Assembly (NCBI RefSeq): GCF_026343125.1
Contig: NZ_JAPEMB010000001.1
Coordinates: 1-64,000 of the forward strand
Origin: Streptomyces sp. NBC_00094
GTDB lineage: Bacteria > Actinomycetota > Actinomycetes > Streptomycetales > Streptomycetaceae
Reading direction: 5' to 3'
DNA: 64,000 nt
In this document: piece after piece, positions 25,222 through 35,253 of the stretch
Position numbering within the stretch: position 1 is the stretch's first letter
Layout of the letters: every line of letters begins with the position of its first letter
Made by a program: the position numbers and the translations under genes
Notes under the pieces: model-generated
What the model was told of the DNA's origin: nothing
What the model saw: only the letters and a program-made list of their open reading frames with translations
Database searches by the model: none

Positions 25222-26841
25222 TCAGGACGCGGAGGCGCTGTTCGCCGCGGGTGTGCCGGCCAGGATCGTCCCCTCCACCCCTTCGTACCGCATGCGCTGG
25301 TCGGCCGGGTCGCGTTCATAGAGCACCGTGCCGAGCCAGCCCGCGAGGAAGCCCAGCGGGGCTGAGAGGATGCCCGACGTGGTGAACGGGAACCAGTTGA
25401 AGTCCTGGTCCGGGAAGATCGCCTGGGGCGATCCGGACACCAGGTTGCTGCCTGTCATGAGGATGAACGCGGAGGCGCTGCCCACGATGAGGGTGCAGAG
25501 CAGTCCCGTACGGGAGTAGCGGCGCCAGAAGAGGCTGTAGATGAGGGCCGGTGCGACCGCGGACGCGCCGATGCAGAACGACAGGGTGAGCAGTGCCTGA
25601 AGGTTCAGATGCCGTGCACCGGCGGCGATCGCGATCGCCACGAGCCCGACGCCCGCCGCGGCGGTCCGGGCGATGGCCATCTCTGCGGAGTCCTTCAGTT
25701 GCGCCTTGCGGCGCAGCCCGTGCGTGATGAGGTCGTGCGCCAGGGTGTTGGCGCAGGCGAGGGTGATCCCGGCGACCGAGGCCAGCAGGGTGAGGAAGAT
25801 GGCTGTCGCCACGGCCGTGAACAGCAGTGTCTCGACGGTCGTCTGGTCCGTGCCCATGACGGCCTGGCTGACCATGAGGAACGCTGTCTTGCCCTGCGGG
25901 TCGCCGGCGACGATCCCCTGGTGGCCGACGATCGCCGCCGCGCCGAAGCCGATGATGGTGATCAGCAGACAGGTCACGACGACGGTCGACACGGCCCAGG
26001 ACATCGAGCGTCGCACGGCTGCCGCGCTGCGCGCGGTGAACATGCGCATGGTGATCTGCGGCAGCACCGCGGCGCCGAGCACGACCGTCAACTGAGTGCT
26101 GATCATGTCGAGTTCGTTGCCGCCGAACTGCAGACCGGAGGTGATATAAGCGTCTCCCGCGCCGCTGCCGCGCTTGGCGGCGTCCAGCAGGGAGGGCAGG
26201 CTGAAGTCGAAGCGGTTGAGGATGAGCGCGGCGATCGCGAGGGACGCGCCGAGCAGGACGACGGTCTTGACGATCTGGATGAAGGCGGTGCCCTTCATAC
26301 CGCCGATCGCCGCGTACGCGATCATCAGCAGGCCCAGGAACACGATCGCCCCCGTCTTGAAGCCGTCGGCGTCGAAGCCGAGGATGACGGAGAGGAGATC
26401 GCCGGCGCCCGCGAGCTGGAAGATCACCAGCGGCAGCAGTGCGGTCAGGGTGACCGCGGCCGTGGTGATCCGCACGGCGGGGCCGGGGAGACGCCGGGTG
26501 AAGACGTCGCCGATCGTGAACCGGCCGGCGTTACGCAGCGGTTCGGCGAGCAGGAACATCATCAGGACCAGCGAGAGCACGGTGCTCAGGGCGAGCGTGA
26601 CGCCGTCGTAGCCGACGAGCGCGATGATGCCGATGGTGCCGAGCACGGTGCCGGCGGAGATGTAGTCGCCAGCGATCGCGAGGCCGCTCTGCACAGGGGA
26701 GAGCGAGCGGTAGCCGGTGTAAAACTCGCCCAGGTCGTCACGGTCGGGGCCGGTCATCACGCACAGCAGCAGCGTGACAGTGATGACCGCGATGAGCGCC
26801 ATCAGCGACATGGTCTGGGCCCCGGAGCTGAAGCTGGTCAT
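25222..26841 (-). CDS. Solute:sodium symporter (SSS family, acetate/monocarboxylate type)
   Basis: A 539-residue membrane protein with about thirteen hydrophobic segments. Typical SSS phrases are present: D-x-x-x-F-Y-T-G-Y-R near the start, A-G-D-Y-I-S-A-G-T-V-L-G in the first sodium-site helix, and P-Q-I-T-M-R-M-F-T near the middle. It would import a small acid such as acetate or pyruvate with Na+. The first ATG (26841) overlaps the stop of the DUF485 gene upstream by four bases, giving a coupled pair like yjcH-actP. Confidence 0.88.
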   Translation of the reverse strand: MTSFSSGAQTMSLMALIAVITVTLLLCVMTGPDRDDLGEFYTGYRSLSPVQSGLAIAGDYISAGTVLGTIGIIALVGYDGVTLALSTVLSLVLMMFLLAEPLRNAGRFTIGDVFTRRLPGPAVRITTAAVTLTALLPLVIFQLAGAGDLLSVILGFDADGFKTGAIVFLGLLMIAYAAIGGMKGTAFIQIVKTVVLLGASLAIAALILNRFDFSLPSLLDAAKRGSGAGDAYITSGLQFGGNELDMISTQLTVVLGAAVLPQITMRMFTARSAAAVRRSMSWAVSTVVVTCLLITIIGFGAAAIVGHQGIVAGDPQGKTAFLMVSQAVMGTDQTTVETLLFTAVATAIFLTLLASVAGITLACANTLAHDLITHGLRRKAQLKDSAEMAIARTAAAGVGLVAIAIAAGARHLNLQALLTLSFCIGASAVAPALIYSLFWRRYSRTGLLCTLIVGSASAFILMTGSNLVSGSPQAIFPDQDFNWFPFTTSGILSAPLGFLAGWLGTVLYERDPADQRMRYEGVEGTILAGTPAANSASAS

Positions 26842-27461
26842 GCGCGCGCACCTCCGGTGGGCTGCTGCCACACGGGACGTCCGGAGCGGCTCTGGCGTTC
26901 TGGCCGGGGCGCGGCTGCCTCGGCCGCCTGCTCGGCGCGTTCGCGGATCGCCGCGGCGAGCGGGTCGACGCGTTTGCGTGCGATCCGCTCGTACAGCGCG
27001 ATCGCAGCCAGCGCCACAGGCAGCTGGAGGAGCCCCAGGACCAGACCGGTGGTGAGACCACCGGTGATGCTGCTGGTCATCATCGAGGGGGCGTAGCCGG
27101 ACAGGAAAAGGAAGATAACGAAGTAGCCGAGCGCGGTGAAGGTGGCGACGCGGCGGAGCCTGCGGTAGGCAGATCCGAGCCGGCGCAGATCATCACGATC
27201 GTCGGTGGCGGCGGGCGGTTGCGGCTGCGGGGACGCGTCCCAGGGCTGCTGCGCGGAGTCCCAGCCCTGCGGCGAGGAGTCCCACGCTCGCGGGGACGAG
27301 TCCCAGGCTCGCGGGGACGAGTCCCAGGCTGCCTGTGGATCGGTGTCCCAGGACGGCGATCCACCCTCCCAGGACTGTGACGCCGCCTCTTGGCGGTGCC
27401 GCCCGGCATTCCGGTGCTGCGGTACGGGCGGTGGGCCGGGGAAAGGCTGGTGGTACGACAT
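26838..27461 (-). CDS. DUF485 membrane protein with N-terminal W-D-S-S-P repeats
   Basis: A 207-residue protein. Residues about 30-75 are a hydrophilic repeat: W-D-S-S-P-R-A twice, then W-D-S-S-P-Q-G and W-D-S-A-Q-Q-P and W-D-A-S-P, backed by near-identical DNA units around 27260-27330. After a basic stretch come two membrane helices (Y-F-V-I-F-L-F-L-S-G-Y and G-L-L-Q-L-P-V-A-L-A-A-I-A) of the DUF485 fold, which accompanies SSS symporters. DUF485 proteins are usually about 100 residues, so the long repetitive N-terminus is an addition. Translationally coupled to the symporter. Confidence 0.85.
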   Translation of the reverse strand: MSYHQPFPGPPPVPQHRNAGRHRQEAASQSWEGGSPSWDTDPQAAWDSSPRAWDSSPRAWDSSPQGWDSAQQPWDASPQPQPPAATDDRDDLRRLGSAYRRLRRVATFTALGYFVIFLFLSGYAPSMMTSSITGGLTTGLVLGLLQLPVALAAIALYERIARKRVDPLAAAIRERAEQAAEAAAPRPERQSRSGRPVWQQPTGGARA

Positions 27462-28169
27462 CGATCTCGCTCCTTGCCGCCCCGGGGAACGGGCGGGTGG
27501 CGCTGGTGGTCCGCGTACGTTACTCGTGGGTATAGCTCCTGCGTAAGAGGGTTTCCGACCGCTCGGTATGTCGGTTCGGTGACGATCCTGTGTGCGGCGA
27601 CGACACCCGAGGTAACCCCCGTCGTGAATCTTTCCGCAGGTCACGGGTGAGTCTCGGGCCGCCCATAGGGCCGGGCAGGGCGCTCGGCACGACCAGTCCG
27701 GCGAATGCGCCAGGCGGGCCGACGATGTGGTCGTGTGGATGCACTCGGCTGCCCCCGGCCCGAATCGGCCTGGCCTGCTGCCGATGGCAGGAACGCCTCC
27801 GCCCAGGTCTCCGCCCGCCTGCAGCACCGGTCGGCACCCCGCGGCCGTTCGTGCCGGGCCTGGCGCTCGCGTCGGTCACGCCGTCCATTGCCGGCGGGGC
27901 TTCGTACGCCGACCAGGATGGCCGCTCTACCTGCCCAAACCACACCTGCCCGGCTACGACATCTGGGACGACCGCCTCCTGATAGAGCGAGCCATCGGCG
28001 CTCTCGACAGACGAGCAGCCCGCGAAATCGCGTCCGTCGTCAAAGAAATCGACGCCGCCTTCCTGGCACGCACTCTGCCCGACCCTCACGCTCCAGATGC
28101 CTGGCCGTGGTGGCGTCGCAGATGCCAGGACCTGGGCGACATCATGCACGTTCCATCACAGGTGAATGA
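27462..28169. other. Decayed region upstream of the symporter operon
   Basis: The promoter of the DUF485-symporter operon should be in the left part. The plus strand from about 27900 to 28188 reads like protein (H-L-P-G-Y-D-I-W-D-D-R-L-L-I-E-R-A-I) but has no start signal or family match. I treat it as debris. Confidence 0.4.
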
Positions 28170-28500
28170 TCGGCCGGACAAGTCCTAGGCGAAGCACTCA
28201 TCGGCCCCGGCCACTGGTTCGACCGAGGGCTCGATGATCTCAATGACTGCCTGGGCGGCCAACGCGGCGTCATCGGGCCCTTCACCTTGATCTGGCACGA
28301 CGCCGACATCGCTCGCCATACATTGAACTTCACCCTCGACCATGGCGGAAAGCTCACCTACCTCGAGGAAGCCCTGCAACTCCTCGAGAGCCGCGGCGTC
28401 ACCGTTATCCTCCGTGACATCCGAGACGAGCTGGCGGTCGTACTGCCGGCTGACGCCGGTGGCGCTCCGGCCGGCGGCGCTACGGCCGATCGGGGGCGAT
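28170..28500 (+). pseudogene. Barstar-like domain remnant without a start
   Basis: The frame is open from just after a TGA at 28167 and reads G-E-A-L-I-G-P-G-H-W-F-D-R-G-L-D-D-L-N-D, then F-T-L-I-W-H-D-A-D-I-A-R and L-L-E-S-R-G-V-T-V-I-L. This is the barstar (ribonuclease-inhibitor) pattern, where the first part forms the helix and loop that plugs the barnase active site. No start codon or ribosome site fits, and no barnase-like gene is near. It looks like a 5'-truncated immunity gene. Confidence 0.7.
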
Positions 28501-28587
28501 CACAGCCCCTCGCGGGGTGCCCGCAATGTTCGACGGCGAGTGCGACCGGCGCGCACACGCCGCGCGGCGCCTGGGCCCCGACCCCGG

Positions 28588-29163
28588 TCAGCCGGCTTCC
28601 GTCAGGGCCGCGCGCGCGGCGGTGAGGATTTCCTCGGAGAGCGGGGAACCCACGGTGGCCCGGGACAGCACCAGCGCACCGAACAAGGTGCACAGCCGGG
28701 CGATGCCGTCCTCGCCCTCCCCGGCGGCCCCGGCCGGGGCGAGGAACGCGGCAAAGTCCGCCACCCCCTCGGCGTAGGTGCGACGGGCCTCGCAGTCCTC
28801 ACCCCCGCGTGCGACGTCGACGGCGAGGGCCGCGACCGGGCAGCCGCCCGCCGGGTCGTCACGGTGCTCGACGGAGAGGTAGGCGTCGATCAGGGCCCGC
28901 TGAGCGGTATCCCGCTGCCCGTCGTACTGCTCAAGCCCGGCCGTATGGCGCCGGGCGAGCTCGGCGAAGGCGTGGGCGGTCGCCTCGTCGACGAGCGCCT
29001 CCTTGGAGGCGAACTGCTTGTAGAAGGCGCCATGGGTCAGGCCGGCCGCCTTCATGAGGTCGGCAACGCTCACGTGGGTGCCCTGCTCCCGAAACAGCCG
29101 GGAGGCGGTCTCCACCACCCGCCTGCGGTTCTCCTGCGCCTGCGCCTGCGATACGCGGCCCAT
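28588..29163 (-). CDS. TetR family transcriptional regulator
   Basis: A 191-residue protein starting at the ATG at 29163, which has a GGGAGG site. The N-terminal helix-turn-helix reads T-A-S-R-L-F-R-E-Q-G, then S-V-A-D-L-M-K-A-A-G-L-T-H-G-A-F-Y-K-Q-F, typical TetR. The ligand domain carries a G-G-C-P-V-A-A-L motif as in AcrR/YcdC-like members. It is divergent from the oxidoreductase operon and likely represses it, with release by an electrophile or carbonyl compound (inference from the enzymes). Confidence 0.9.
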   Translation of the reverse strand: MGRVSQAQAQENRRRVVETASRLFREQGTHVSVADLMKAAGLTHGAFYKQFASKEALVDEATAHAFAELARRHTAGLEQYDGQRDTAQRALIDAYLSVEHRDDPAGGCPVAALAVDVARGGEDCEARRTYAEGVADFAAFLAPAGAAGEGEDGIARLCTLFGALVLSRATVGSPLSEEILTAARAALTEAG

Positions 29164-29281
29164 GGCCACCTCCCATTTGGATGTCGACTGGCATCTATCG
29201 TACCTCCATGTTTAGATTGTGGTCGTAATCCAAAAATGGGGCGCACGACTCGACGGCGCCTAGCGAAGGCCAGGAGTAGGC
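29164..29281. promoter_or_regulatory. Divergent TetR/operon control region
   Basis: This 118-bp spacer is more A/T-rich than its surroundings. CCATTTGGAT (about 29172-29181) and ATCCAAAAATGG (about 29228-29239) are inverted relatives, and GATGTCGACTGGCATC lies between them as an imperfect palindrome. Either could be the TetR operator. The exact site is not established. Confidence 0.5.
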
Positions 29282-29974
29282 ATGGAACTGAAGAACGCGG
29301 TCGCGGTCGTCACCGGCGCCAACCGGGGCCTCGGAAGGCACCTCGCCGCCCAGCTCGTGGAGCGCGGCGCGAAGGTGTATGCGGCGGCCCGCCGCCCCGA
29401 GACGGTCGACGTGCCGGGCGCCATCCCGCTACGCCTCGACGTGACGGACGAGGCATCGATACGGGAGGCCGCCCGCATCGCGTCGGATACAACCCTGCTG
29501 ATCAACAACGCGGGTGTCTCAACCGGCGCGACGCTGGTCGGAGGTGACATCGATGAGGTGCGCCGGGAAATGGAGACCAACTTCTACGGCCCGCTCGCCG
29601 CGACCCGCGCCTTCGCCCCCGTCATCGAGGGCAACGGCGGCGGCGCCGTACTCAACGTCCTGTCCGCCCTGTCCTGGTTCCACCCGGCCGCCCTCGGCTC
29701 CTACGCCGCATCCAAGGCCGCCGCCTGGGCACTGAGCGACGCGACCCGCGAAGAGCTGGCGCCCCGGGGCATTGCCGTCTCAGCGCTGCACGTCGGCTAC
29801 ATGGACACCGACATGGCCGCCGGCGTACCCGCCGATCAGAAGGTCGCCGCCGACGACGTCGCGGCCCAGGCCCTGTACGGCATCGAGACGGGCCTGCCCG
29901 AGATCCTCGCCGACGAGACCAGCCGGTACGTCAAGCAGAGCCTGGCCGCGGCACCCCAGCCGAACGCAGGCTGA
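29282..29974 (+). CDS. Short-chain dehydrogenase/reductase
   Basis: A 230-residue classical SDR. The cofactor motif T-G-A-N-R-G-L-G is at residues 12-19, N-N-A-G near 76, the catalytic Ser in N-V-L-S-A-L-S near 126 and Y-A-A-S-K near 140. The Arg after the first strands (A-A-R-R-P-E) suggests NADPH. It would reduce a carbonyl or oxidise an alcohol. First gene of the operon facing TetR. Confidence 0.92.
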   Translation: MELKNAVAVVTGANRGLGRHLAAQLVERGAKVYAAARRPETVDVPGAIPLRLDVTDEASIREAARIASDTTLLINNAGVSTGATLVGGDIDEVRREMETNFYGPLAATRAFAPVIEGNGGGAVLNVLSALSWFHPAALGSYAASKAAAWALSDATREELAPRGIAVSALHVGYMDTDMAAGVPADQKVAADDVAAQALYGIETGLPEILADETSRYVKQSLAAAPQPNAG

Positions 29975-30032
29975 CGCTCACCCTGCCACCGCGGCGCGCC
30001 CCCTTCCCACCCCTCGTGCAAGGACACCTCTC

Positions 30033-31088
<1,056 letters not shown>

Positions 31089-31226
31089 TGGGTGAACGCA
31101 ACTGAGGACGCAGTGCGCCCATGCCGCAGCCAGGAAAACAACACAAAGTATCTCGTACTGGGAGAAGCCCGGGGCGAGCACAGACCCCGCCCCCTTCCAC
31201 GGACGGGACACGGAACGGAGACGACG

Positions 31227-32231
31227 ATGAGGGCTTTCATGGTCGAGAAGTACGGCGGCCAGGCCGGGATGCGCGCCGCCGAGATGCCCGACCCTCAGAT
31301 GGGCGCCGACGACGTCCTGGTCAAGATCCACGCGGCGGGCGTCAACCCGCTGGACCTCAGGATCCGCAACGGGGACTTCAAGGCGTTCATGCCCTACCGT
31401 CTCCCCCTTGTCCTGGGCAACGACCTCGCCGGAAAGGTCCTGCAGGTCGGGTCCTCCGTCACCCGCTTCGCGGTGGGCGACGAGGTCTACGCCCGGCCCG
31501 ACAAGGACCGCATCGGCACCTTCGCCGAACTCCTCGCAGTCCACCAGGACGACCTGGCGCCCAAGCCCGCCACCCTCACCATGACCGAGGCCGCCTCCCT
31601 GCCCCTGGTCGCCCTGACCGCATGGCAGGCACTGGTCGAGCGCGCCCGCGTGCGACCGGGTCAGAAGGTCCTCATCCACGCGGGCGCCGGCGGCCTCGGC
31701 TCCATCGCCGTCCAGCTGGCCAAGGAACTTGGCGCGCACGTGGCCACCACCGCGAGCACCGCCAAGGTCGACCTGGTCAAGAACCTCGGCGCGGACGAAG
31801 TCATCGACTACCGGACCCAGGACTTCACCGAGATCCTCGACGGCTACGACGTCGTCCTCGACAGCCTCGGTGGCGACAACCTGGCCAGGTCGTTGCGTGT
31901 CCTCAAGCCCGGCGGCATCGCCATCAGCGTCGCGGGCCCGCCCGACCCGGCCTTCGCCCGTGAACTAGGCGCGAACCCGATCCTCCGCCTGGCCATGACC
32001 GCGCTCAGTTCCAAGACCCGGCGCCAGGCCAAGCGCCTGGGCGTGACGTACTCCTTCCTGTTCATGAAGGCCAGTGGAGACCAGTTGCGGGAACTCACCC
32101 CCCTCATCGACGCCGGAAAGATCCGCCCCGTCGTCGACACCGTCTTTCCGTTCGACGACACCCTCCGGGCCATGGAGTACGTCGAAAAGGGCCGGGCGAA
32201 GGCCGGCAAGGTCGTCGTCTCCATGACGTAG
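31227..32231 (+). CDS. Zinc-independent quinone oxidoreductase-like NADP-dependent enzyme
   Basis: A 334-residue medium-chain reductase. A-G-V-N-P-L-D near residue 36, F-A-V-G-D-E-V-Y near 84, and the Rossmann motif H-A-G-A-G-G-L-G-S-I-A-V-Q-L near 150 are visible. The zinc-binding Cys residues of alcohol dehydrogenases are absent, as in quinone reductases. It would reduce quinones or enones using NADPH. I start at the ATG at 31227, preceded by CGGAGACG. A 138-bp gap precedes it, so it may have an extra promoter (AAAGTATCTCGTACT near 31145). Confidence 0.9.
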   Translation: MRAFMVEKYGGQAGMRAAEMPDPQMGADDVLVKIHAAGVNPLDLRIRNGDFKAFMPYRLPLVLGNDLAGKVLQVGSSVTRFAVGDEVYARPDKDRIGTFAELLAVHQDDLAPKPATLTMTEAASLPLVALTAWQALVERARVRPGQKVLIHAGAGGLGSIAVQLAKELGAHVATTASTAKVDLVKNLGADEVIDYRTQDFTEILDGYDVVLDSLGGDNLARSLRVLKPGGIAISVAGPPDPAFARELGANPILRLAMTALSSKTRRQAKRLGVTYSFLFMKASGDQLRELTPLIDAGKIRPVVDTVFPFDDTLRAMEYVEKGRAKAGKVVVSMT

Positions 32232-32402
32232 GGCAGGCCCGCCGACATCGACCAGCTCCACCAGTTCACCGTCCACGCTGAGTAAGGCGTGATGCGCCTG
32301 GTCACGGGCCTGGCGCCCGGCTTCGGCAGGGCCGTCATCGGCCCCAGCGGACCCGCCACCACCCCGCGGCGGGCGACCGGACACACACCGGGAGAAACCA
32401 TC

Positions 32403-33269
32403 ATGAGCAGCACCGACACCCCGAACGAACCCGTCATCACCTCGTACGCCCACGCCCCGACCCGCACCGTCACCGCCGGCGGCGTCACCTACGCATTTCG
32501 CGAGCTAGGGCCCACGGGCGGTGTCCCCGTCGTGTTCTTCGTGCACCTCGCCGCGACCCTGGACAACTGGGACCCGCGCATCGTCGACCCCATCGCGAAG
32601 GACCGTCACGTCATCGCCTTCGATCAGCGCGGTGTCGGGGCCTCCACGGGCCAGGTGCCGGACAGCATCGAGGCGATGGCCGACGACGCCTACACCTTCA
32701 TCACGGCGCTCGGCTTCGACAAGATCGACGTCTTCTCCTTCTCCCTCGGCGGCATGATCGCCCAGGCCCTGGTGGTGAAGCACCCCGAGCTCGTCCGCAA
32801 ACTCGTCCTCACCGGCACCGGCCCCAAGGGCGGCAAGGACATCGACAAGGTCGCCGGCATCACGTACTGGGACATGCTGCGTGCCACCCTGACCCGGTCG
32901 GACCCCAAGGAATTCCTGTTCTTCAACCGCGACACCACCGGCAAGCTCGCCGCACGCGCGTTCGTCAACCGGCTCAAGGAACGCACTGCCGACCGCGATG
33001 CGAAGATCAAGATCAAAGCGTTCCAGACGCAGCTGAAGGCGATCAAGAAATGGGGGCGCTCCACCCCCGACGACCTGTCGCAGCTCGCCCAGCCCACCTT
33101 GATCGCCAATGGCGACAACGACCGCATGGTGCCTTCGGTCCTTTCCGAGGACCTGCACCGACGCATCAAGGACAGCGAGCTGATCATCTACCCCGACTCC
33201 GGCCACGGCGGCATCTTCCAGTACCACCAGCAGTTCGCCCCCCTCGCGGTCGAGTTCCTCGCCCGTTGA
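32403..33269 (+). CDS. Alpha/beta hydrolase
   Basis: A 288-residue hydrolase. The nucleophile elbow is S-F-S-L-G-G near residue 113, the acid probably D in N-G-D-N-D near 236, and the His in S-G-H-G-G near 266. The opening has F-F-V-H-L-A-A-T-L-D-N-W-D in place of the more common H-G oxyanion turn. It acts on an ester, lactone or similar substrate. GGGAGAAACC before the ATG is a fair ribosome site. It is the fourth gene of the operon. Confidence 0.9.
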   Translation: MSSTDTPNEPVITSYAHAPTRTVTAGGVTYAFRELGPTGGVPVVFFVHLAATLDNWDPRIVDPIAKDRHVIAFDQRGVGASTGQVPDSIEAMADDAYTFITALGFDKIDVFSFSLGGMIAQALVVKHPELVRKLVLTGTGPKGGKDIDKVAGITYWDMLRATLTRSDPKEFLFFNRDTTGKLAARAFVNRLKERTADRDAKIKIKAFQTQLKAIKKWGRSTPDDLSQLAQPTLIANGDNDRMVPSVLSEDLHRRIKDSELIIYPDSGHGGIFQYHQQFAPLAVEFLAR

Positions 33270-33325
33270 CCTATGGCGAGCACCACAACTGCACGTTCGG
33301 TGACCAGGAAGAGAAGAGCAGCACC

Positions 33326-34128
33326 ATGAGCACCTCACCGTCCACCGCTCAGCTGGGAGTGGAGAAGAAACACCTCACTTCCTCGATCCTGCTGTGGGTA
33401 CGCACCGACCAGCCCCGCCAGACCGGCATGGACCACTGGAAGGGACCGCACTCAGGGATCATCTCCGCCACCCCGGGCCTGGAGGAGTACCGACAGATCC
33501 ACCTCGCCGAGCACAACCCGGGCCGGTGGCCGGCGGGGTGCAGACCTCGATCCCCGCGGACCGGAAGATCGACGGCGTCGCCGAGGTCACCTTCCAATCG
33601 GCGCTTGCGCCCCTGAAAGGGCGTAAGCAGACGAAACTGGCCCACGCCGACGAGATCAACGTGTTCCGCCGCACCCTGCTCTACGCCGGCCCGCCGAACT
33701 CCTCCCGCTGGTATGACGTCGCCGCCCCCGGCGAGACGGTCGGTGCCCGCACCCTGATCTACCTGCGCCGCAGAGACGGGGTCGGCGCAGGCGAGTTCCG
33801 GAAGTTCGTCAACCAGCAGCTCGTTTACGCACTCGCCGACACTGCAGCGTTGAAGGAACTGCGCACGCAAACGTTCCTGCCCTGGAGCGAAAAGCTATGG
33901 GACACTCCGAACGTCGCCCACGACAACCCCCACGACCAGCGATTCCATGCCTCCCTCGTCCTCGGGTTCAGCGACAGCGCAGCACGGGACGCATTCTTCA
34001 CCGGCGACGCCGTCGAGGGCCTGACCAACCAGCTGGCACCGCTCGCCTCTGCGATCCATGCATACGACGTCGCCGCTGCCCTGACGTTCGTCAAGAACGG
34101 CGACATCCTCCCGTGCTACCAGGAGTGA
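33326..34128 (+). pseudogene. EthD-like dimeric alpha-beta barrel protein, frameshifted
   Basis: The start (ATG 33326) follows GAAGAG. The first frame reads S-S-I-L-L-W-V-R-T-D, then W-K-G-P-H-S-G-I-I-S-A-T-P-G-L-E-E-Y-R-Q-I-H, an EthD-type half. Near 33530, in a run of G and C, the frame shifts by one base and the remainder (A-R-T-L-I-Y-L-R-R-R, then H-A-S-L-V-L-G-F-S-D) continues to 34128. A full protein would have two EthD-like halves. Either the gene is dead or the base is miscalled. The operon terminator follows. Confidence 0.7.
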
Positions 34129-34143
34129 ACGGCCAGAGCATGG

Positions 34144-34164
34144 AGCAGGTCCGACGGACCTGCT
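34144..34164 (+). terminator. Operon terminator
   Basis: AGCAGGTCC and GGACCTGCT pair perfectly around a three-base loop, 15 bases after the last stop of the oxidoreductase operon. Confidence 0.7.
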
Positions 34165-34299
34165 GAGCAATCAATCCACCCGCCCCGGACTGGGCGCCAC
34201 CCGGTGCTCGGGAATATGGCTTGCCTCGAATGACGCCTCCCACCAGCTGGTGCGAGCCCGTGGACGACGGCACGGCGGGAGGCGTACGCGAACGACCAG

Positions 34300-34431
34300 G
34301 ATGCTGCCACCTCACTCGTTGCGGTCACTGCCAGGTCGAACCGGTCGAAGGCCGATCAGGACCCGGCCCAGTGGATGCCGCCGCTTCCCGACGCGCACTG
34401 CCGGTACGTCTCCGAATGGGTCGCCACCAAG
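34300..34431 (+). pseudogene. C-terminal remnant of an HNH (DUF1524-type) endonuclease
   Basis: The start-less frame reads L-V-A-V-T-A-R-S-N-R-S-K-A-D-Q-D-P-A-Q-W and then H-C-R-Y-V-S-E-W-V-A-T-K-M-R-W-G-L. This is the ending of secreted Streptomyces HNH endonuclease family proteins (S-N-x-S-K-x-D-x-D-P-x-x-W). The catalytic H-x-x-P part is gone. The frame runs without a break into the following secreted-protein gene. Confidence 0.7.
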
Positions 34432-34746
34432 ATGCGCTGGGGACTTGCCGCCAGCCTCGTCGTCGCCACCGGCGCGACAGCGAGTGCGGACCGCTGCCCC
34501 TCTAGCCGCTCCCCCTGGATCGACGGCGCCCACGCGCAATGGTCTCTCGCCTGCGACATGGGCGACGTGAAGGTGTACGGCTGGGTCGACGACACCCGTA
34601 GGGACGGCAAGTGCGCCGTCGTCCGTATCGGCCCGGTCGTTGGCCAGAACCGGGAGTTCGAGGCCTGCGGATCCGGTACGCGGGAGACGTTCAGCGTCAC
34701 CTTCGACGACCAGAACGTCGCCGAAGTGACACTGCGCCTGCGCTGA
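34432..34746 (+). CDS. Small secreted protein, possibly chimeric with an HNH remnant
   Basis: A 104-residue product if started at the ATG at 34432. The first 20 residues (M-R-W-G-L-A-A-S-L-V-V-A-T-G-A-T-A-S-A) act as a signal peptide, although their first five match the end of the HNH endonuclease. The mature part has three Cys and alternating strands (V-K-V-Y-G-W-V-D-D, C-A-V-V-R-I-G-P-V-V) and resembles a small beta-sandwich. No family is recognised. A deletion may have fused the two genes at this point. Confidence 0.55.
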   Translation: MRWGLAASLVVATGATASADRCPSSRSPWIDGAHAQWSLACDMGDVKVYGWVDDTRRDGKCAVVRIGPVVGQNREFEACGSGTRETFSVTFDDQNVAEVTLRLR

Positions 34747-34818
34747 CCCCCGCCGCGCGAGCTCCCCGGGCGCGCCGCTGATCCCTCCGCGCGCCGCTCA
34801 CCGCTCGGGGTGACACCT

Positions 34819-34849
34819 GGCCGGTCCCGCGTTCATCGCGGGACCGGCC
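34819..34849 (+). terminator. Strong terminator
   Basis: GGCCGGTCCCGCG and CGCGGGACCGGCC form a perfect 13-bp stem with loop TTCAT, 72 bases past the secreted-protein stop. Confidence 0.85.
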
Positions 34850-35253
34850 CCTCTACCGTTCCACTCACCTGCCGCAAGGGAACCCTCTGCCCACGACCCC
34901 ATGGCCATGGCGCTGCCTGTCCGCGCTCGTCTGCGCACCTTCACCGCTCTCACCACAGGGACCGTCTCCTATGCCGCCCCGGTCACCCGCCGTGCGTCCG
35001 AGCGGGCGGCGCCGTGCGTCCGTGGCGAGACGGAAGGGAGAGGCGAGTCGGCCGTCGACGACGGGGAAATGCACAGGGCTCACCAGTTCGTGCGACTGCG
35101 GGATATCTGCTGGTTGTGACGCACTGCTGACGGATCCGCATCGAGAACCCGCTTCAATCCAACCCCTGGGACGTCGGCCGACAGCGCTCATGGAAACATT
35201 CCCCAGGCGGGGCGGTGCTGCCCTCCTCGAACGAACCAGGTGAAGGAGTACAC
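34850..35253. other. Intergenic region without a convincing gene
   Basis: No recognisable coding content. A GAAGGAG ribosome site closes the region. Confidence 0.5.

Noticed and set aside
27230..27330. Short tandem DNA repeats that could suggest a CRISPR array
   Set aside because: They are coding repeats (W-D-S-S-P units) in frame, contiguous without spacers.
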